Part shown: positions 1 through 11,825 of the stretch, in pieces | Numbering within the stretch: the first letter of the stretch is position 1 | How the letters are laid out: each line of letters begins with the position of its first letter | Origin: Thermoanaerobaculia bacterium | GTDB lineage: Bacteria > Acidobacteriota > Thermoanaerobaculia > UBA5066 | Direction: 5' to 3' | Assembly (NCBI GenBank): GCA_022071945.1 | Contig: JAJVIN010000020.1 | Location: 62,001 to 126,000 of the forward strand | DNA length: 64,000 bases | Made by a program: the position numbers and the translations under genes | The notes under the pieces: model-generated | The model's database searches: none | Told to the model about the DNA's origin: nothing | The model's input: the letters and a program-made list of their open reading frames with translations, nothing else

Positions 1-1189
1 GTCTCAGGGCTGCGGTGAGTCCCGCTCCCAGCATCCGGAGGGTCAGGAGAACTCTCGAGCCCGGCAGCCGGCGGGGCAGGATGATTCCCTCCTCGACGAG
101 CTTCTCGAGGACTACAGCGGTTCGCGCGTCCATGAAGGAGAGCAAGCGTGGTGTCAGCGGTCCCAGCAAGGGGAACGCCAGCATGGCATTCATGTTGAAG
201 GTGATGCGGCCATTCACGAGGTCGAGCCCGTTCAGGGCACGGCCGAGCGGCGAGTACCTGGGAATGCCGAAGAGGAGATCCGTGACCATCGGGATGATCA
301 GATCGCGCCACAGCGTCCAGGCGAGGGGGAAGAGCGGCTGGGGCATCGTCTCCCGCACATTCCAGTTCGACCAGAAGGTGACCGGTCCGTCGTCTGCCTC
401 CGGGGTGGATCGGGCCGTGTCCCACTCTTCTGGCGCCACAACTGCCGTGATGGGCCGAGCTTGAAGCCACCAGATGTTGCCGGCGCCGTCGATGGCCCAC
501 TCGAGATCGAGCGGCCTCCCATACCGCGAGGCGAGGTTGCGCGCCGTCACGGCAAGGGCGACAGCTTCGTTCTGGCGAAGGACGCTCTTCGATGCCGTAC
601 ACCGCGAGTCCCACGTCCCGGCGCCGGAGAGGTACGCACGCCATCGCTCGGGCTCGGACGCCCCGGAGACAAGGGCATCTCCGCGGCCTGCCACCGCCTC
701 GATGACCACGGCCCTGTCGCGTCCGGCGGGATCAGCCGAAAAGGCCACACCGGCACATCTCGGATCCACCATCCTCTGGACGATGAGGCCCACGGGTTGG
801 GCCTCGTTCTGGCCGGAATACTGTATGACGCGCGCAGCGCTGCCCGAGCGGATGCACCGGGCGGCTGCCTCCAGGGCTCCCTCGCGCGAGGAGATGCCGA
901 GAACGGTTTCGAAGAGCCCGGCAAAAGAGCGGGCGGCGGAATCCTCGCCGATTCCTGACGACCGGATGGCAGCAGGTCCCGCCCGCAGGAGGTCTTCCGT
1001 CAGCCGCAGAAAGCGGTGCCGGTCCGCTTCGTCCCAGTCATCTGGCAGTCTCGTGGTTGCCTGCGTACAGAAGCCGCCTGGAAATGGGACCCCCGCCTCC
1101 GCCAGAAACGCGAGTCCGGCAGCCTTCCCGCCAAAAACACCCGGATCGGCGGATGCCGCCGACCCGAGTTCAGCGAACTGGAGAGCCAT
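1..1189 (-). CDS. PEP synthase / pyruvate phosphate dikinase-like protein, N-terminal part (cut by window start)
   Basis: This ORF is missing from the ORF track because it runs off the window edge. Reading from an ATG at 1189 gives about 396 residues starting MALQFAELGSAASADPG. The family hallmarks of the PEP/pyruvate-binding (ATP-grasp) domain appear in order: FGGKAAGLAFLAEAGVPFP (residues ~19-37), AIRSSGIGEDSAARSFAG (~80), CAGVAFSADPAG (~150), and LDLEWAIDGAGNIWWLQARPIT (~235), where the domain normally closes. The rest (FWSNWNVRETMPQPLFPL...) is the linker seen in PEP-utilising proteins. The phosphohistidine swivelling domain would lie beyond position 1, so phosphotransfer to pyruvate cannot be confirmed. 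Family members include PpsA, rifampicin phosphotransferase and uncharacterised dikinases. The start lies 35 nt after the stop of the giant gene on the same strand, so co-transcription is possible. Confidence 0.85.
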   Translation of the reverse strand, partial: MALQFAELGSAASADPGVFGGKAAGLAFLAEAGVPFPGGFCTQATTRLPDDWDEADRHRFLRLTEDLLRAGPAAIRSSGIGEDSAARSFAGLFETVLGISSREGALEAAARCIRSGSAARVIQYSGQNEAQPVGLIVQRMVDPRCAGVAFSADPAGRDRAVVIEAVAGRGDALVSGASEPERWRAYLSGAGTWDSRCTASKSVLRQNEAVALAVTARNLASRYGRPLDLEWAIDGAGNIWWLQARPITAVVAPEEWDTARSTPEADDGPVTFWSNWNVRETMPQPLFPLAWTLWRDLIIPMVTDLLFGIPRYSPLGRALNGLDLVNGRITFNMNAMLAFPLLGPLTPRLLSFMDARTAVVLEKLVEEGIILPRRLPGSRVLLTLRMLGAGLTAALR

Positions 1190-1224
1190 GGCCGTTCGCC
1201 ACAGTCTAGCAAGGAGCGGCGGCT

Positions 1225-4200
1225 CTACTTCTTCCCTTTCTTGGCGCTGCCCGAGACGGGCGGACCGAGGACGTAGGAATCCATCCGCCTGGATTTGGGG
1301 TCTCTGGAGATTCTGGAGACGAGCGCAAGGGTCCGGCCCTTGCCCTCGACGGCCTGGACGACGATCTCGATGTCCTTGAACTCGGCGCCTCCGCTCGGGG
1401 GCTTGACAGAGGCGAGGATGATGCGGTCGATCTGCTTGCGTTCGCTGGCGGCGAGGTCGATGACCAGGGGTTCGCCGAGCGCGGCGCCGCCTGTCTTTCT
1501 GAGAACCACCTTGACTCGCGCAGGGGCACCGCCGAGCTCGGCCAGGATGAGGTGGGTCTGGTACTGGGAGTTTTCCTCGATTGCCGGCAGCGAGACCTCC
1601 GGCTTGACCGTGTCGGTCTCGGAGAGCTTGACGCCGAGGATCTCACGCGAAGAAACGGAGAAGACCCCCGGGAACATCGGATCGGCTCCGGGCGCCGGGG
1701 TCAGGGACGAGACAGACCGCCCGAGTTCCGGATTCTCGAGATCGAGCGGCGTTGAGGTCTCGGTCGAGAAGACGAGGGAACCGAGGTCGCCCTCGAACTG
1801 GAGCATGCCCCTGGAGCCGTCCTCGATCTCGAACAGCTCCTCGAGGACCTTCTCGAAGACGACCGTGCGGGGGCCCGCGTCTGCTTCCGCCTCGCGGCCG
1901 GGAACCTGAAGCGTCCGCGGCTCTGGAGGCTCGCCGTGGCCGGGCTCCGGGATGAAAGTCACCCGCAGGGCGGCCTCTGATTCCGACGAATTGGTGATGG
2001 CCACGCGCGTCGTGTAGAAGGTCTCCGGCGACTTCTCCTGCACGACCGCCGGGAGGAACCCGCTGCTCGTCGCGTGGAGGGCTTTCCGAGGCGCCGGGGC
2101 GCTCACGACAACCGTGCCGGACACGATGAAGTGGCTCTGAGATCTGTTGTCGAGAACCGAAGCAAAAGCGGAGACGGATCCCTGCCCCGCAACGGAACTG
2201 ATCTCGACAGTCCCGTCCCGGTACGCAACCGGGAAGAGGTCCGGATCCACGTGATTCACCTGCGTCTTCGAGTAGGCCTCGACGAAGACCACCTTTTCGC
2301 CGAGCTTGTTTCCAGAATTGTCGAAGAGCGTGGCCCTGACAGTTATCGACGCCCCCGACGTTTCCGAGAGGATGACATTCGATCTGTAGCCAGCCAGCGG
2401 CCCCTTGAGCCCCGCCAGAACGATGGTCTCGACTGGGCCGTCCGGGCCGGGCAGGGTGATCCCCTGTCCCGTGACGAGAAGCGGGATCTCGGCTCCGTAC
2501 TGAACGGGGATGCCGTCCCGTGTGGTGATCGAGTCCACCAGGGTGCGTACCGCCAGCTGAGGGAGGTGCGTCGAGCGGAGTTCCACGGTTCCGCTTCCCG
2601 TTTCTCCGAACAGGCCCTTGACGAAGTCCGACAACCGGTACGCCGTGTAGCCCGGCACCGAGAGCGTGTTCTTCTTGACTCTGGGGTCCGTTGTTCCCGC
2701 AGCTCCCTCGGGGGTGTAGTACAGCTCCACTGTCGCGATGCCGGGGCCACGGTTCCGGATCCAGCCGTCAGAGAGGTACTGAGTTGCTGTTGTGGTTGAC
2801 AGGCCGTGGCGGGAGGTCGCAGAGGCCGTCGTGCTCACGGTCGAGCCAAGGATCAGCGAGAACTCGGTCTCGGGCAGTTCTTCCCGGTCGGTCCCGGCCA
2901 CATTCGGCGGTGGCTCCTCGTCGAACACGTTGAAGATCGCGGCATCCTCGGGGTTGCCGTCCGCGTTGTCGATTCTGAGGTTCGTGCACAGGGGAGGCGG
3001 CCCGTCTTCCGTCGTGCGGAAATCCCTGTTGACGCTGAGGTCGAAAGTCCGTTCCGCGCCCGCGGGAACGGGTGTGGCGAAGTCTCCGGAGATCTGGAGC
3101 CAGGCTCCACCCGGTCCGATCGAGGGGCCGATCCGCACCGGGAGGGTCCCGGTATTGCGAACCGTGATCTGTTGGGGCTCGGGATTTGCTCCCGGACCCT
3201 GCCTGAAGTAGACGAGATTCGAACCGACGGGTTCCAGTTTCATCCCAGCCGTCGACGGGCTCTCCTCTTCGAGAACGGTCAGAGTGATGACGGTCGAGAG
3301 CGTGTGCGGCCCTTCTGGCGCCGCCCAGGCACCCACCAGGTTCCCCTGCTTGACTCCCGAGGTGCTCGTGCTGCCGGGGGCAAAGAGAATCGTGACAACC
3401 GCATCCGCTCCTGGCGCGATGCTTGTGAGCGATGGGGGCCAGACCGAGAAGAACCCTCCCGTCGTCGACAGATCCAGCGTTCCCGGGGCACTTCCGACGT
3501 TCCGGAAGACAACGGTCGTTCCAGTGGGAGGGGCCTCGTCGAGCTTCACCTGTGCCACGGGATTCAATCCCTGGATGACGGTGAAGCTCGGCGGGAGCAG
3601 CTCCGTTCTGACCGTGATGGGCGAGGAGTATCCCGAAACGAATCCGGGCGGGCAATCGGTGCCCGAGAGGGCCCTGATCTGGGCGCACAAGATCTCCGGC
3701 CGGGCCGGATCGGTCGGCAAGGTGATGGCGAGATCCGGAGTCGTGATCGTCACGGGCGAGGTGCATTCGGCGTTTGTCGCGAGACTCACTTCGTAGTAAC
3801 CCGAGGCCGGCAGCTCGAGGACGGGTGCCCACGCCAGCGTGAAGCTGTTCCCGGCGGCCACGGGGGCGGTCGGATAGCTCGTGAACTGCGGTGTCGAAGG
3901 AACCGCGCAGGCCCCGGCCTGAGTGACCGTGAAGAACGCTCCGGCCACCTCGATCAAACCGGTCCGGGCCTGCCCCGGGTTCGGGGCCACGCTGAACGTG
4001 ACGGATCCGTCGCCGTCTCCGGTGGCGCCCGAAGTGATCGAGATCCACGCGGCATGAGCGGTTGCCGTCCATGTGCAGCCCGCGAGAGTCTCCACCCGGA
4101 AGGTCTGGCCTGCCGCTCCATCCGCGACGACAGCCGCACTCGCGGGCGTGAGCGCATAGCTGCACGGGAGCGTCGTTCCGAGTACCTCCAGGCTGTCCGC

Positions 4201-7200
4201 GCTCGTCAAGGTGTTTCGGTTGGATCCATGGGGTCCCGTCACCGTTCGGATGGTGAAGAAGTAAGCAGATCCGGGAACCAGTCCGGTGACCGTCAAGGAG
4301 TCCTGGCCCTTGCTGGCCGTCTGTGCGACGGAGGCACGGGGACCGCCCGGCGTCAGGCTCATCAGGATGTCGTAGTAACCCGGGTCCGCTGTGTAGAGGA
4401 TGGGTGTCCAGGTCAGGCGGATGGAGTTCGGGGAGAGCGGTGAGGCCGTCACGCCGGTGGGAGCGATCGTCTGGGTGCTCTTCCAGTTACCGCCGCTCTG
4501 TCTCGAGGTCAGGAAGGCGTCCAGCCTGCCGTCGGCGGTGAATACGGAGTTCCAGCGAAGGTCGAGCCCGGACTCAGCCAGGTTGACGAGCTGTCCCATG
4601 GATGCCGGGACCGGCCCGGACAGCAGGTTCGAATTCAGCGCGAGGCGCTCTAGGCTCGTCAGGTCGCCGATCGCCTCGGGAATGGTCCCACTCAGGTTGT
4701 TGTCGGCCAGATTCAGTTCGACGATCGCTGGCGCGGGGCTCGCCACTCGAGCCGGGATCCTCTTTCCGGCCGGGGCACTGCAAACAACCCCGTACCAGGT
4801 GCACTCGGTTCCAGGAGTGGGGGACGACCAGCCGGAGCTGTTTGTCCAGTTTTGGCCGTTCGCACTGTCGTACAACGCGATCAGAGCCGCACGCTCCGCC
4901 GGGGAGATGGAAGCCGCTTGTTCCACAGTGAAGGTGTGCCCGGCCGCGGTGATCACTCCTGTTCGCGCCGGGCCAGCGTTCGCCTCCACGCCATAGGTGA
5001 CCGATCCGTTCCCGGAGCCCGAGGTCCCGGAGGTGATCGTGATCCACGCAGTGCCGGAGATCGCGGTCCAGTCGCATCCATCGGCCGCCTCTACCTGGAA
5101 GGTCTGGCCGTTCGCTCCCGCGGCCGGAAGGCTCGCGTTCGCCGGAACCAGCGTCGCGTTCGCGGTGCACCCGTCCGCCTGGTTTACCGTGAAGGTCTGT
5201 TGAGCCGCGGTGATGGTTCCGGTACGTGCCGGGCCGGCGTTGGCGGCCACGCCGTAGGTCACGGGCCCCGTGCCCGATCCCGTCCCGCCTCCGGTGAGGG
5301 TGATCCACGCCTCGTTGGCGGATGCGGTCCAGGCGCAACCGGTTGTCTTCTGCACCTGGAAAGTCAGTCCCGAAGCACCCGCGGCCTCAACGTGAGCGCT
5401 CGGCGGGAGCAGGGTCGCAGGAGCCGCGGCACACCCTTCTGCCTGATTCACCGCGAAGGTCCGCCCACCCAGGGCGATGGTCCCAGTCCGTCCCGGGCCC
5501 TCGTTCGCGGCCACGTCGAATGTGACGGTCCCGCTTCCCGTTCCGGAGGTCCCGCCCGTTATGGTGATCCAGGTCTCGCTGGAGACCGCGGCCCACGTGC
5601 ACCCGGCGGCGGCCTGCACCTGGAACGCCTGGCCCTGCGCTCCGGAGGCGGCGACGCTGGCGCCCGACGGGAGAAGGCTCATGTTGGTACTGCAGCCCTC
5701 GTTCTGGTTGACCAGGAAGGCTCGGCTGCCGGCCGTGATCGTTCCGACGCGGGCTGGGCCCACGTTCGCGGCCACGTCGAATGTGACGGTCCCGCTTCCC
5801 GTTCCGGAAGCGCCGCCCGTGATGGTGATCCACGCCTCGCTGGAAGCCGCGGTCCACACACACCCGGCGGCAGTCTGGACCTGGAACGCCTGGCCCTGCG
5901 CTCCGGAGGCGGCGACGCTGGCGCTCGCCGGGACGAGGCTCGTGTTGGCGGTACAGCCCTCGGACTGGTTCACCGTGAAGGTCCGGCTGCCTGCCGTGAC
6001 GGTTCCGACCCGCGCCGGGCCCAAGTTGGCCGCGACACTGTAAGCGACGAGACCCGGACCCGATCCGGAGGAACCGGTCGTGATCGTGATCCAGGAGTCG
6101 TTGGAGGATGCGGTCCATGTACATCCGGCGGCCAACTGCACCTCGAACTTCTGGCCCGCGGCGCCGGTCGCGTCCAGGCTGACACTGGCGGGAACCAGGG
6201 TCGTGTTGGCATCGCAGCCACTCGCCTCGTTCACGGTGAAGGTCTGTCCGCCTGCCGTGATGGTTCCGGAGCGTGCCGGGCCAACATTCGGCGCGACTGT
6301 GAAGGTGACGTTTTCCGTTCCACTTCCGGAGCTCCCGCCGGTGATCGTGATCCAGGCGTCGTTGGAGGCCGCCGTCCAGGGGCACCCTCCGGCCACCTGA
6401 ACCTGGAAGGTCTGACCGGCGGCTCCCTCCCACGCGACGCTTACATTCCCTGGATTGAGCGTCGTGTTGGCGGCGCAGCCGCTGGCCTGATCGACTGTGA
6501 AGGTCTGACTGCCAGCCGTGATCGTCCCGGTCCGTGCCGGGCCCACATTTGTCGCGATCGTGTAGGTGACGGTTCCCGTTCCACTTCCGGAGTTCCCGCC
6601 TGTGATCGTGATCCACGCGTCATTGGACGTCGCCGTCCACGGGCATCCGCCGGCAAGCTGGATCTGGAACGTCTGAGAAGCCGCGCCGTTCCACGCGAAG
6701 GCCGCGCTGGTCGGAACCAGGGACGTGTTGGCCTCGCAGCCGCTCGCCTGATTGACGGTGAAGGTCTGACCGCCAGCCGTGATCGTTCCCGTCCGCGCCG
6801 AGGCCACGTTCGAGGCGACGGAGTACGTGACGGTTCCCGTTCCGCTCCCAGAGGCGCCGCTGTCGATCGTGATCCACGCGTCGTTGGAGATCGCTGTCCA
6901 GGGGCACCCGCCGGCCACCTGGATCTGGAAGGTCTGGCCTCCGGCCCCGTTCCAGGCGATGCTCGCGCCGGCCGGGTTGAGGGTCGTGTTGGCGGCGCAG
7001 CCGCTCGCCTGATTCACGGTGAAAGTCTGTCCGCCGGCTGTGATCGTTCCCGTCCGCGCAGGTCCCGTGTTCACGGCCACGTCGAAGGTCACGAGAGCCG
7101 TGCCACTCCCCGCGGAGCCGCCGGTCACCGTGATCCACGTATCGTTGGAGATCGCCGTCCAGGGGCACCCGCCGGCGACCTGGACCTGGAACGTCTGCCC

Positions 7201-10200
7201 CGCAGCGCCGTCCCACGCGAAGCTGGCGTTCGTCGGGAGCAGCGACGTGTTGGCCGCGCAGCCGTCGGCCTGACTCACCGTGAAGGTCTGTCCGTTCGCG
7301 GTGATGGTTCCGACTCGCGCGGGTCCCGCATTCGCGGCAACGCTGTAGGAGACCGGACTCGGACCGTTGCGGGAACCCGGACCCAGGATCGTGATCCACG
7401 AATCGTTGGCCGTAACCGTCCAGGAGCACGCGGCCGCCAGCTGGACTTGGAACGTCTGGTCGGTGACGCCGTCGATGCCGACAGAGATGCCGGTAGGAAC
7501 GAGCGTCGTGTTGGCGGCGCAGCCGTCCCCTTGATTGACCGTGAAGGTCTGTCCGCCAGCCGTGACCGTCCCGGCCCGTGCGGGTCCCGTGTTCGCGGCA
7601 ACGTCGAAGGTCACGGGAGCCGTGCCGCTCCCGGCAGAGCCGCCCGTCACCGTGATCCACGAATCGTTGGAGATTGCCGTCCAGGGGCACCCGCCGGCCA
7701 CCTGGATCTGGAAGGTCTGACCCACCGCGCCATCCCACGCAAAACTTGCGTTCGGCGGGAGCAAGGACGTGTTGGCCGCGCAGCCATCGGCCTGATTGAC
7801 GGTGAAGGTCTGCCCGCCCGCGGTGATCGTCCCCACCCGTGCCGGACCGGCGTTTGCGGCCACGTCGTAGGTGACGAAGCCGGTTCCGTTTCCTTCCCCG
7901 CCGCCCGTGATCGTGATCCAGGTGTCATTCGAGATCGCCGTCCAGGGGCATCCACTCGAAACCTGGACCTGGAACGTCTCCCCGGTTGCCCCCGAAGCCG
8001 GCGAGCCCGCGCTCGACGGGCTCAGGGCGAAGGAGCACGGCAGGGTCGCAGCAAAGGCCTCGAGACTGTCCTCGCTCGTCACTGTGTTCTCGTTCACCTC
8101 GCTCGCCATCGTGACGCTGCGAACGACAAAGTAGTAGGGGGTCGCGGGAGTCAGCCCCGGCACGGTCAGTGATGTGGCCAGCTTGTCGGCCGTCACCCCG
8201 GCGGAGGAGTACGGCCCACCGGAAACCGTGCTCACCCGGACTTCGTAGTATCCGGGGTCAGCCGTGTAGGTGATGGGAGTCCACGTCACCTGAATCGACA
8301 CAGCCGTGTCCGCGGCGGCCGAGACGCCTTCGGGAGCGACGGTCTGTGTGCTCTGCCAGTCGCCGCCCGCCGCCTGCCGGGAGTTCAGGAAGGAGATCAG
8401 CGTGCCGTCCGTCGAGTGAAGGCCGTTGAGTCGAAGGTCGAGACCCTCGCCCAGGGCAAGGTTCGTGAGATTCGACATTGACGCCGGGATCGTCCCGGTC
8501 AGCTGATTGGCCGCCAGGTCGAGGAAAGACACGTACGACAGGTTCCCGATCTCTGGCGGGATGGCCCCGCCCAGCCTGTTGTGGGACAGTTCGAGGACGC
8601 TCAGGTAGGAGAGGCTTCCGATCTCTGCCGGGATGACGCCGTCGATCTGGTTGTAGGACAAGTCGACGTAGTCCAGGTAGGTGAGATTCCCGATTCCCGC
8701 CGGGATGCTCCCCGACAGCATGTTGCTGTTGAGGTCCAGATGGCTGAGGAAGGAGAGATTCCCGATCGTGGCCGGGATGGGGCCGCTCAATTGGTTGGCC
8801 GACATCCAGATGGAGATCAGATTCGAGAGGTTTCCGATCTCTTGCGGAAGCGGGCCGGTCAGTGCGCCGGCCGCCATGTAGAGATATCTCAGACCGGAGA
8901 AGTTCCCGATCGATGCCGGGACTGTTCCGCTCAGATTGTTGAAGGAGAGGTTCAGCGCCTCGACATGGGCGCCGCCCTCGTCACAGACGACGCCGGCCCA
9001 CGAACACTCCGTCCCCTCCACCTGCGTGGACCACCCCGAGTTGTCGTTCCAGGCTGGCCCGCCGGTGGCGTTGTAGATGTCGATGAGGGCCTGCCTCTCG
9101 GCCGGGGGGATTCCGGCTCCCTGGTTCACCGTGAAGGCCGTGCCGCTCACGACGATGGTGCCGGCCCGCGCCGGCCCCACGTTGGACTCCACGTCGTAGG
9201 TCACAACGCCCGCACCCGTTCCCGAGGTCCCGCCCGTGAGTGTGATCCAGGAATCGCTCGACGTGGCGGTCCACGGACACGTCCCGGTCGTCTGCACCTG
9301 GAAGGTCTGGCCCGTCGCTGCCGCGCTCGAGAGGCTCACGCTCGCCGGGTTCAGCGGGTAGGCACAGTCGGTCGCCTGATTGACCGTGAACGTCTGCCCA
9401 TTCGCGGTGATCGTTCCCGTCCGGAGGCCTCCGGGGTTGGCCGCGACGTCATAGTTGACGGGGCCGTTCCCGGTGCCGGAGGCACCGCCCGTGATGGTGA
9501 TCCACCCGGCGTTGGCCGTGGACGTCCAGGTGCAACCGGTCCCTGTCTGCACATGGAATTCCTGATTCGTCGCACCCGCCGCAGGAACGTTGGCGCTGTA
9601 CAGGCTCAAGGTCGAGTTGGCCACGCAGCCGTCTGCCTGGTTGACGGTGAAGGTCCGGCCTCCCGCCGTGATCGTCCCCGTTCGTGGAAGTCCCGGGTTT
9701 GGCGTCAAGTCATAGTAGACCCACCCGTTCCCGTTTCCGGAGGAACCGCCACTGATCGTGATCCAGCTTGGATTGTTCGAGGTCGACGTCCATGGGCACC
9801 CGGCCGCCACCAACACCTGGAAGGAGTTATATGACGATGCGGGGGCCGGGAGGTTCGCGCTCGCCGGGCTCAGGGTCGTGTTCGCCGCGCACCCGCTGGC
9901 CTGGTTGACGGTGAAGGTCCGTCCGCCCGCCGTGATCGTTCCCGTCCGGGCCGGACCCACGTTCGCAGCCACGTTGTACGTGACGTTGGCGGTCCCGGAG
10001 CCCGAGGCGCCTCCCGTGATCGTGATCCAGGCGGGATTGTTCGACACCGCCGTCCAGCCGCAGCCGGCTCCGGTCTGGACCTGGAAGGTGAGGCCTGAAG
10101 CGCCTCCACCTGCCGGAGCCGAGCTCGTGGGGTTCAGCGTGTAGCCGCAGAGCGTCGTCCCCGATACCTGCGAGCTGTCCGTGCTCGTGACCGTGTTCGA

Positions 10201-11325
10201 GTTGTTGGCGTGGGGGAGCGTGACCGTGCGGACGACGAAATAGTACGTGGTGCTCGAACTGAGACCCGAGACGGTGATCGAACTGGCCGACTTGTTTGCC
10301 GTCTGGACCGGAGACCCGTACGGGCCTCCCGATGTCGTGCTCCGGACGACCTCGTAGTAGCCCGAGTCCCCTGTGTACGGGATGGGAGTCCAGGTGACGT
10401 TGATCGACGCTGATGTCGCTCCCGAGGTTGCCACATTGCTGGGAGGGATCGTCTGGGACTGGCTCCAAGCCGAGTCTTTGCTGTTCAAGAACGTCGTGAG
10501 CGCCGAGTCCGTCGAGTAGAACCCGTTGGCGCGAATGACGAGACCGTTTCCGGCGCGCAGATTGGTCAGATTGAGCATCGAAGTGGGGAGAGCGCCAGCC
10601 ATCGCGTTCCCTTCGAGCCAGAGGAACTCCAGGGTCGTGACGTTCCCAATTGTTGACGGAATGTTGCCCGTCAGGCGGTTGTCGCTGAAATTGAAGCTCG
10701 TGAGCTGCGTCAGGCTCCCGATGTCGGACGGGATGCCCCCCGTCAGCTGGTTGTTCTCCAGCCTGAAGTCATTCAAGAGCGTCATGCTTCCGATCGAACC
10801 CGGCATGCTTCCCGTCAGCTGGTTGTCGTTCAGGTACAGGTACTTCATCGTCGCCATGGACCAGATGGCGGCCGGGATGGACCCCGATAGCTGATTGAAG
10901 GACAGGTCGAGATACTCCAGGGGCGGAATGGTCGCGAGTTGTGAAGGGATGCTGCCCGTGAGCTGGTTGCCACTCACCAGGAAGTCGAGGAGGCCCGTCA
11001 GGTTCCCAACCGTGGTCGGGATCGTCCCGGCCAGGTTGTTGTTCCTGAGATTCAGCACCCTCACATACGTCTGCCCCCCATCACAGGTGACGCCAAACCA
11101 CGTGCACTCCGTTCCAGCCGCTCCCAGCCAGTTGGTTCGGTCCGTCCAGCTGGCTCCAGCCGTACTGTTGTAGATGTCGATGAGGGCGTTTCGTTGTGCG
11201 GCTGGAATGGCTGCCCAGGCCGAGACCGGCACCAGCGCCGGCAGCACCACGCTCAACGCGAGAAGAAGGGACCGGATCCCAGAACGGTACTCGAGGGAAT
11301 CAGGCCGGCTCGAAGGGGTGATCAT
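1225..11325 (-). CDS. Giant secreted modular protein: LRR, FN3 and BACON repeats with C-terminal module (3366 aa)
   Basis: I start at the ATG at 11325, which follows AGGAGAG by 5 nt, rather than the track's 11379. This gives a signal peptide ([20 protein letters not shown], residues ~17-38). Three cassettes follow. Each has an LRRNT-like opening ([15 protein letters not shown]...), plant-type LRRs (GxIPxxIGNLTxL) and an FN3 domain ([15 protein letters not shown]). Each ends in BACON-type repeats (GCxWTAxSNDxWITITGG...FTVNQ). LRR blocks start near residues 39, 737 and 2138. BACON repeats number 4, 12 and 1 (17 in all, ~88 residues each). After them come a further FN3-like domain (~2473), two ASH/DUF1573-like domains (~2577 and ~2694) and a module from ~2823 to the end that is shared with the protein at 41380. 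BACON domains are often linked to carbohydrate or mucin binding, so a surface or secreted binding role is inferred. No catalytic domain was seen. Confidence 0.9.
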   Translation of the reverse strand: MITPSSRPDSLEYRSGIRSLLLALSVVLPALVPVSAWAAIPAAQRNALIDIYNSTAGASWTDRTNWLGAAGTECTWFGVTCDGGQTYVRVLNLRNNNLAGTIPTTVGNLTGLLDFLVSGNQLTGSIPSQLATIPPLEYLDLSFNQLSGSIPAAIWSMATMKYLYLNDNQLTGSMPGSIGSMTLLNDFRLENNQLTGGIPSDIGSLTQLTSFNFSDNRLTGNIPSTIGNVTTLEFLWLEGNAMAGALPTSMLNLTNLRAGNGLVIRANGFYSTDSALTTFLNSKDSAWSQSQTIPPSNVATSGATSASINVTWTPIPYTGDSGYYEVVRSTTSGGPYGSPVQTANKSASSITVSGLSSSTTYYFVVRTVTLPHANNSNTVTSTDSSQVSGTTLCGYTLNPTSSAPAGGGASGLTFQVQTGAGCGWTAVSNNPAWITITGGASGSGTANVTYNVAANVGPARTGTITAGGRTFTVNQASGCAANTTLSPASANLPAPASSYNSFQVLVAAGCPWTSTSNNPSWITISGGSSGNGNGWVYYDLTPNPGLPRTGTITAGGRTFTVNQADGCVANSTLSLYSANVPAAGATNQEFHVQTGTGCTWTSTANAGWITITGGASGTGNGPVNYDVAANPGGLRTGTITANGQTFTVNQATDCAYPLNPASVSLSSAAATGQTFQVQTTGTCPWTATSSDSWITLTGGTSGTGAGVVTYDVESNVGPARAGTIVVSGTAFTVNQGAGIPPAERQALIDIYNATGGPAWNDNSGWSTQVEGTECSWAGVVCDEGGAHVEALNLSFNNLSGTVPASIGNFSGLRYLYMAAGALTGPLPQEIGNLSNLISIWMSANQLSGPIPATIGNLSFLSHLDLNSNMLSGSIPAGIGNLTYLDYVDLSYNQIDGVIPAEIGSLSYLSVLELSHNRLGGAIPPEIGNLSYVSFLDLAANQLTGTIPASMSNLTNLALGEGLDLRLNGLHSTDGTLISFLNSRQAAGGDWQSTQTVAPEGVSAAADTAVSIQVTWTPITYTADPGYYEVRVSTVSGGPYSSAGVTADKLATSLTVPGLTPATPYYFVVRSVTMASEVNENTVTSEDSLEAFAATLPCSFALSPSSAGSPASGATGETFQVQVSSGCPWTAISNDTWITITGGGEGNGTGFVTYDVAANAGPARVGTITAGGQTFTVNQADGCAANTSLLPPNASFAWDGAVGQTFQIQVAGGCPWTAISNDSWITVTGGSAGSGTAPVTFDVAANTGPARAGTVTAGGQTFTVNQGDGCAANTTLVPTGISVGIDGVTDQTFQVQLAAACSWTVTANDSWITILGPGSRNGPSPVSYSVAANAGPARVGTITANGQTFTVSQADGCAANTSLLPTNASFAWDGAAGQTFQVQVAGGCPWTAISNDTWITVTGGSAGSGTALVTFDVAVNTGPARTGTITAGGQTFTVNQASGCAANTTLNPAGASIAWNGAGGQTFQIQVAGGCPWTAISNDAWITIDSGASGSGTGTVTYSVASNVASARTGTITAGGQTFTVNQASGCEANTSLVPTSAAFAWNGAASQTFQIQLAGGCPWTATSNDAWITITGGNSGSGTGTVTYTIATNVGPARTGTITAGSQTFTVDQASGCAANTTLNPGNVSVAWEGAAGQTFQVQVAGGCPWTAASNDAWITITGGSSGSGTENVTFTVAPNVGPARSGTITAGGQTFTVNEASGCDANTTLVPASVSLDATGAAGQKFEVQLAAGCTWTASSNDSWITITTGSSGSGPGLVAYSVAANLGPARVGTVTAGSRTFTVNQSEGCTANTSLVPASASVAASGAQGQAFQVQTAAGCVWTAASSEAWITITGGASGTGSGTVTFDVAANVGPARVGTITAGSRAFLVNQNEGCSTNMSLLPSGASVAASGAQGQAFQVQAAAGCTWAAVSSETWITITGGTSGTGSGTVTFDVAANEGPGRTGTIALGGRTFAVNQAEGCAAAPATLLPPSAHVEAAGASGLTFQVQKTTGCAWTASANEAWITLTGGGTGSGTGPVTYGVAANAGPARTGTITAAQQTFTVNQADGCTANATLVPANASLPAAGANGQTFQVEAADGCDWTAISGTAWITITSGTSGSGNGSVTYGVEANAGPARTGVITAAGHTFTVEQAASISPAERAALIALYDSANGQNWTNSSGWSSPTPGTECTWYGVVCSAPAGKRIPARVASPAPAIVELNLADNNLSGTIPEAIGDLTSLERLALNSNLLSGPVPASMGQLVNLAESGLDLRWNSVFTADGRLDAFLTSRQSGGNWKSTQTIAPTGVTASPLSPNSIRLTWTPILYTADPGYYDILMSLTPGGPRASVAQTASKGQDSLTVTGLVPGSAYFFTIRTVTGPHGSNRNTLTSADSLEVLGTTLPCSYALTPASAAVVADGAAGQTFRVETLAGCTWTATAHAAWISITSGATGDGDGSVTFSVAPNPGQARTGLIEVAGAFFTVTQAGACAVPSTPQFTSYPTAPVAAGNSFTLAWAPVLELPASGYYEVSLATNAECTSPVTITTPDLAITLPTDPARPEILCAQIRALSGTDCPPGFVSGYSSPITVRTELLPPSFTVIQGLNPVAQVKLDEAPPTGTTVVFRNVGSAPGTLDLSTTGGFFSVWPPSLTSIAPGADAVVTILFAPGSTSTSGVKQGNLVGAWAAPEGPHTLSTVITLTVLEEESPSTAGMKLEPVGSNLVYFRQGPGANPEPQQITVRNTGTLPVRIGPSIGPGGAWLQISGDFATPVPAGAERTFDLSVNRDFRTTEDGPPPLCTNLRIDNADGNPEDAAIFNVFDEEPPPNVAGTDREELPETEFSLILGSTVSTTASATSRHGLSTTTATQYLSDGWIRNRGPGIATVELYYTPEGAAGTTDPRVKKNTLSVPGYTAYRLSDFVKGLFGETGSGTVELRSTHLPQLAVRTLVDSITTRDGIPVQYGAEIPLLVTGQGITLPGPDGPVETIVLAGLKGPLAGYRSNVILSETSGASITVRATLFDNSGNKLGEKVVFVEAYSKTQVNHVDPDLFPVAYRDGTVEISSVAGQGSVSAFASVLDNRSQSHFIVSGTVVVSAPAPRKALHATSSGFLPAVVQEKSPETFYTTRVAITNSSESEAALRVTFIPEPGHGEPPEPRTLQVPGREAEADAGPRTVVFEKVLEELFEIEDGSRGMLQFEGDLGSLVFSTETSTPLDLENPELGRSVSSLTPAPGADPMFPGVFSVSSREILGVKLSETDTVKPEVSLPAIEENSQYQTHLILAELGGAPARVKVVLRKTGGAALGEPLVIDLAASERKQIDRIILASVKPPSGGAEFKDIEIVVQAVEGKGRTLALVSRISRDPKSRRMDSYVLGPPVSGSAKKGKK
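4916..8036 (-). repeat. Tandem array of 12 BACON-type repeats within the giant gene
   Basis: About 260-nt units repeat without interruption, each coding for a domain beginning GCxANTxLxP and ending TFTVNQ. Several copies are nearly identical in DNA as well as protein; for example, the units around 7130-7250 and 7640-7760 share long stretches. A second block of four units lies at about 9116-10150 and a single one at about 3907-4163. Such similarity suggests recent expansion by unequal recombination, and it also makes the copy number vulnerable to assembly collapse. Confidence 0.85.
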
Positions 11326-11825
11326 GGGTCTCTCCTCGCTGCGGTACAGGGCATCGGGCCGCGGCGAGGCGACCCGCAAGAGAAGGGAATCTGGAGAGGG
11401 GAGCCGCCGGGCGACCGTCCCTGTGGCCCGTTGCGGCCGGGATCGGGGTCCACCCCGGGATCTCCTGTCGTGCGGACCGCTCGAGGCCAGTGCCTGCGGC
11501 GACCATGTGTTCAGCCTAGCAGCTTTTCTTCAGCTCCGACCTCGAATACCGCTCATTGAAATGCCGGAAACCGTTGGGATCTGCAACGCCCCGGGAGAGT
11601 GAGACCTGTTCTCACTGTCCGTATCTGCACCAGATACCGTCTCGGCCCTTCGCGCTCCGCGGTCTCCGTGAACCTCGGCGGATCGTTGGATCCCCGAAGG
11701 CGGGTCATCCTGCGGGACCTTGGCGCGTTTCCGCTCCTCTCCTGGCAGGACCGGGCCCGCTGGTGAAGTCTCCAAGTCGCTCGAGGCCATTCCTCCTCCC
11801 GGACTGTCGCGGCAGTACCGGGGCG
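11326..11825. other. Gene-poor stretch upstream of the giant gene
   Basis: About 500 bases separate the start of the giant gene from the serine-hydrolase remnant. No ORF here has family-like sequence. The stretch must carry the promoter of the giant gene, but I could not pick out a convincing -35/-10 pair. Two short hairpins near 11599-11637 are listed separately. Confidence 0.5.
11599..11637. promoter_or_regulatory. Pair of adjacent short inverted repeats upstream of the giant gene
   Basis: Two perfect inverted repeats lie 5 nt apart: GTGAGA-CCTGT-TCTCAC (11599-11615) and GTATCTG-CAC-CAGATAC (11621-11637). They could be operators or an RNA structure in a long leader of the giant gene, about 275-310 nt upstream of its start. 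No T-tract follows on either strand, so a simple intrinsic terminator is less likely. Function is not shown. Confidence 0.35.

Noticed and set aside
4852-8172. 1,106-residue plus-strand ORF over the BACON array
   Set aside because: It is the reverse-strand shadow of a high-GC repeat array; the repeat pattern follows the minus-strand BACON units and no family sequence is present.
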